Shown: positions 40,103 through 40,985 of the stretch, one piece after another
Position numbering within the stretch: position 1 is the first letter of the stretch
Layout of the letters: the number at the start of each line of letters is the position of its first letter
Notes under the pieces: generated by a model
Seen by the model: only the letters and a program-made list of their open reading frames with translations
The model's database searches: none
Told to the model about the DNA's origin: nothing
Assembly (NCBI GenBank): GCA_002502245.1
Contig: DAPW01000023.1
Span: 1 to 40,985 of the forward strand
Direction: 5' to 3'
DNA from: Methanoregula sp. UBA154
GTDB lineage: Archaea; Halobacteriota; Methanomicrobia; Methanomicrobiales; Methanospirillaceae
Length of the DNA stretch: 40,985 bases
Translations under genes and position numbers: made by a program

Positions 40103-40985
40103 TTAATCAAATTTTAGATTAAGAAGGAGATCTTCAATACCTTCTTGTTCGGTTTGTTTATTTCTTCGATTGATTTTCTCATATTTTGACGATAATTCTA
40201 GCATCTTAAAGAGGGCTACAAGTACGATTAATTTTAGGTGATCAAGTTCAGGATCATTGATATTTTTTACACCTTGGTGAACTAATCGCGATCGGCGATC
40301 ATACATTTTCATAACGAATTTAGAAATCTCAATTCTTTTTTGTCGATTATCACTCAATAAGAACGCACTTTTTTCTGCAAGGCGTGAGCCGAAAAAGTCG
40401 CGATCATTATTTGAAAGCAATAGACTTTCTAAAGTCGAAATTAGCAGCAACAATTCGATTTCAGGCTTTTGTGATAGCTGTGATAACCAGTAAATATCCA
40501 ATGAATGTAGAATCTTAGATTCAACGGGTGTATTTTTTTTCTTTGAACTGATTTCCGACAATTGTGTCAATAGTGATTTTTCAGCTTCTTCGATGTAATG
40601 GGCAGCAGAGAGACTTTCAGAAGGTTCGACAATCGTCCTATCTCCATTGTCAGAAATGACATACCCCATTAAATTATTTAGAGGTATTCGGGAGTGTAGA
40701 GCAAAGGAAAGAACGGGTAAAAGCGATTCTGCTTTTTTATAGAGTAATTCGTGAATACGCAGATTCCGATAGCTTTTGAATTTTGTCCTTACCCATACAC
40801 ATTTTTTTAGGTCAAACCTTGTTAGTTTTGAGAAATGTCCCTCAATTAATTCTTTTAATTTATTGTCGGATAGATCTACCTCAATTATTTCAAATTCTCC
40901 GATGCGAGTTCCAATAGGTACTCCGAAGGTCCCTGGAAGGACGAAAATTGCTGTATATTCTTTCTCTGTTCCTAAGTTTTTGGTA
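40103..40985 (-). CDS. HEPN-like protein, incomplete at the window edge
   Basis: The frame is open without a stop from 40103 to the end of the window, giving at least 293 residues. The ATG at 40669 is an internal Met, not the start. The C-terminal part (about the last 160 residues) is helical and has YWLSQLSQKPEIELLLLISTLESLL and RRSRLVH. An R-x4-H of this kind after a Tyr/Asp-rich helix is typical of Apea-like HEPN domains, whose members include RNases linked to defence. The upstream part (VWVRTKFKSYRNLRIHELLYKKAESLLPVLSFAL) is unknown. The gene is AT-rich and uses A/T-ending codons unlike its neighbours, suggesting transfer. Confidence 0.6.
   Translation of the reverse strand, partial: TKNLGTEKEYTAIFVLPGTFGVPIGTRIGEFEIIEVDLSDNKLKELIEGHFSKLTRFDLKKCVWVRTKFKSYRNLRIHELLYKKAESLLPVLSFALHSRIPLNNLMGYVISDNGDRTIVEPSESLSAAHYIEEAEKSLLTQLSEISSKKKNTPVESKILHSLDIYWLSQLSQKPEIELLLLISTLESLLLSNNDRDFFGSRLAEKSAFLLSDNRQKRIEISKFVMKMYDRRSRLVHQGVKNINDPELDHLKLIVLVALFKMLELSSKYEKINRRNKQTEQEGIEDLLLNLKFD

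Overview
The window reads as the chromosome of a methanogenic archaeon, most likely of the order Methanomicrobiales (Methanoregula-like; the genus is a guess). The grounds are a methanogenesis marker 14 protein, archaeal lipid genes (a tetraether-synthase-like radical SAM enzyme and CDP-archaeol synthase), an archaeal-type UMP kinase, a fused Fae/Hps enzyme, a tRNA-Trp whose intron carries a box C/D guide RNA, and archaeal TATA boxes that in several cases lie about 27 bases before a start codon, which implies leaderless messages. Most of the window is GC-rich. The last 900 bases and the first 150 are clearly AT-rich.

Layout. 1-5006: a radical SAM lipid gene diverges from a carS-pyrE-purD-argF operon. 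5007-5918: repeats. 5919-9691: methanogenesis marker 14 with a small partner, repeats, then argG. 9863-14725: a lipoprotein with its own promoter and terminator, then carA-carB. 14936-16379: a ferritin-like protein and a glutaredoxin / ferredoxin-disulfide reductase pair. 16380-17515: repeats. 17516-22334: a Cys-rich thioredoxin-like protein, carbonic anhydrase, alpha/beta hydrolase, a Mut7-C/AmrS pair, a zinc ribbon and UMP kinase. 22625-23360: tRNA-Pro and endonuclease III. 23361-24039: repeats. 24040-27607: two consecutive DUF47-PiT phosphate transport cassettes. 27796-34904: tRNA-Ala, zinc-ribbon membrane proteins, nicotinate phosphoribosyltransferase, the methylthioinosine/deoxyadenosine salvage pair, and a secreted metallo-beta-lactamase-fold lipoprotein with DUF3006. 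34905-35724: repeats. 35725-40053: acyl-CoA synthetase, tRNA-Trp, a zinc ribbon, Fae-Hps and an orphan. 40103 to the end: an AT-rich HEPN-like gene that runs off the window.

Metabolic links. carA/carB make carbamoyl phosphate, argF and argG carry it to arginine, and pyrE and pyrH belong to pyrimidine synthesis, so much of the arginine/UMP supply lies within 22 kb. MTIP and DadD recycle by-products of S-adenosylmethionine and radical SAM chemistry. Fae-Hps can supply pentose for nucleotides, including the PRPP used by PyrE and nicotinate phosphoribosyltransferase.

The least explained content is a family of modular, GC-rich, multi-hairpin repeats filling at least seven intergenic regions in both orientations. 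The modules keep a fixed order, avoid genes, carry no transposase, and show compensatory changes in hairpin stems. They look like a structured non-coding or non-autonomous mobile family. This is the strongest candidate in the window for something undescribed.
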